DNA from: Rhizobacter sp.
Lineage (GTDB): Bacteria; Pseudomonadota; Gammaproteobacteria; Burkholderiales; Burkholderiaceae_C
Assembly: GCA_025361845.1 (NCBI GenBank)
Contig: JANYJL010000372.1
Coordinates: forward strand, 1-33,890
Direction of reading: 5' to 3'
Length of the DNA stretch: 33,890 bases
The translations under genes and the position numbers were made by a program. The notes under the pieces are model-generated. The model saw only the letters and a list, made by a program, of their open reading frames with translations, searched no databases and was not told the origin of the DNA. Of the stretch, positions 33,796 through 33,890 are shown one piece after another (position 1 is the stretch's first letter; the number at the start of each line of letters is the position of its first letter).

Positions 33796-33890
33796 ATGAC
33801 GACCCAAACCGGTACCGTGAAGTGGTTCAACGAGAGCAAGGGCTTCGGCTTCATCGCTCAAGATGCGGGCGGCGCTGACCTGTTCGCCCA
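33796..33890 (+). CDS. Cold-shock protein (CspA family), partial
   Basis: The first 31 codons of a cold-shock domain protein: [20 protein letters not shown] then [11 protein letters not shown], containing RNP1 (KGFGFI). Members are about 67-70 residues, so roughly half lies beyond the window. Binds single-stranded RNA/DNA as an RNA chaperone. Preceded by a long leader and an AGG-containing ribosome binding site. Which paralogue it is cannot be told. Confidence 0.95.
   Translation, partial: MTTQTGTVKWFNESKGFGFIAQDAGGADLFA

Overview
This window is GC-rich, densely coded DNA. Its gene content points to a betaproteobacterium of the order Burkholderiales, on the Comamonadaceae / Leptothrix-Rubrivivax side. 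The pointers are a DUF3579 gene between rpsT and argD, the argD-argF pair, kynBUA, a kinase/universal-stress-protein fusion, and an intergenic GC-rich element whose sequence I recall as common in that group. The genus is inference. No tRNA, rRNA, CRISPR array, prophage, transposase or plasmid-type region was seen. The region reads as ordinary chromosome.

Layout. 1-1092 holds the N-terminal part of murJ (lipid II flippase), divergent from rpsT, which has a clear terminator. Next come a DUF3579 gene and the divergent arginine genes argD-argF (overlapping start/stop). After a GC-rich repeat comes a three-gene phospho-signalling cluster (4376-7821): metallophosphoesterase, Ser/Thr kinase fused to a universal stress domain, and a phosphotransferase with an unrecognised N-terminal part. 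7901-10641 is kynB-kynU-kynA, tryptophan to anthranilate. Then come a doubly membrane-anchored TAXI-type binding protein and an aminopeptidase P. 13907-14504 carries two very small hydrophobic ORFs and a perfect FNR/ANR-type palindrome.

14505-20747 (minus strand) holds a lipoprotein zinc metalloprotease, a beta-helix-like membrane protein and ettA. 20892-22049 is an MFS transporter interrupted by an in-frame amber codon. Then follow rhlE, an atypical SDR, a small lipoprotein, a second MFS exporter with a TTG start, rluA and convergent rsgA. Upstream of rsgA is a 13-codon ORF with a perfect ribosome binding site and a hairpin. 28203-33890 holds a Tim44-like protein, a two-gene ribbon-helix-helix-like/coiled-coil operon with a strong sigma70 promoter, a 2OG-Fe dioxygenase, a 50-aa four-cysteine protein, a VOC protein, an outer-membrane barrel protein, an S4 RNA-binding protein coupled to a luciferase-like oxidoreductase, a secreted His-rich protein and the start of a cold-shock gene.

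Most of the window is housekeeping (translation, arginine, tryptophan catabolism). The least explained parts are the 4376-7821 phospho-signalling cluster, the FNR-box/small-protein region near 14.0 kb, the leader-like ORF upstream of rsgA, and the nonsense-interrupted transporter. Nothing here is firmly a new system.
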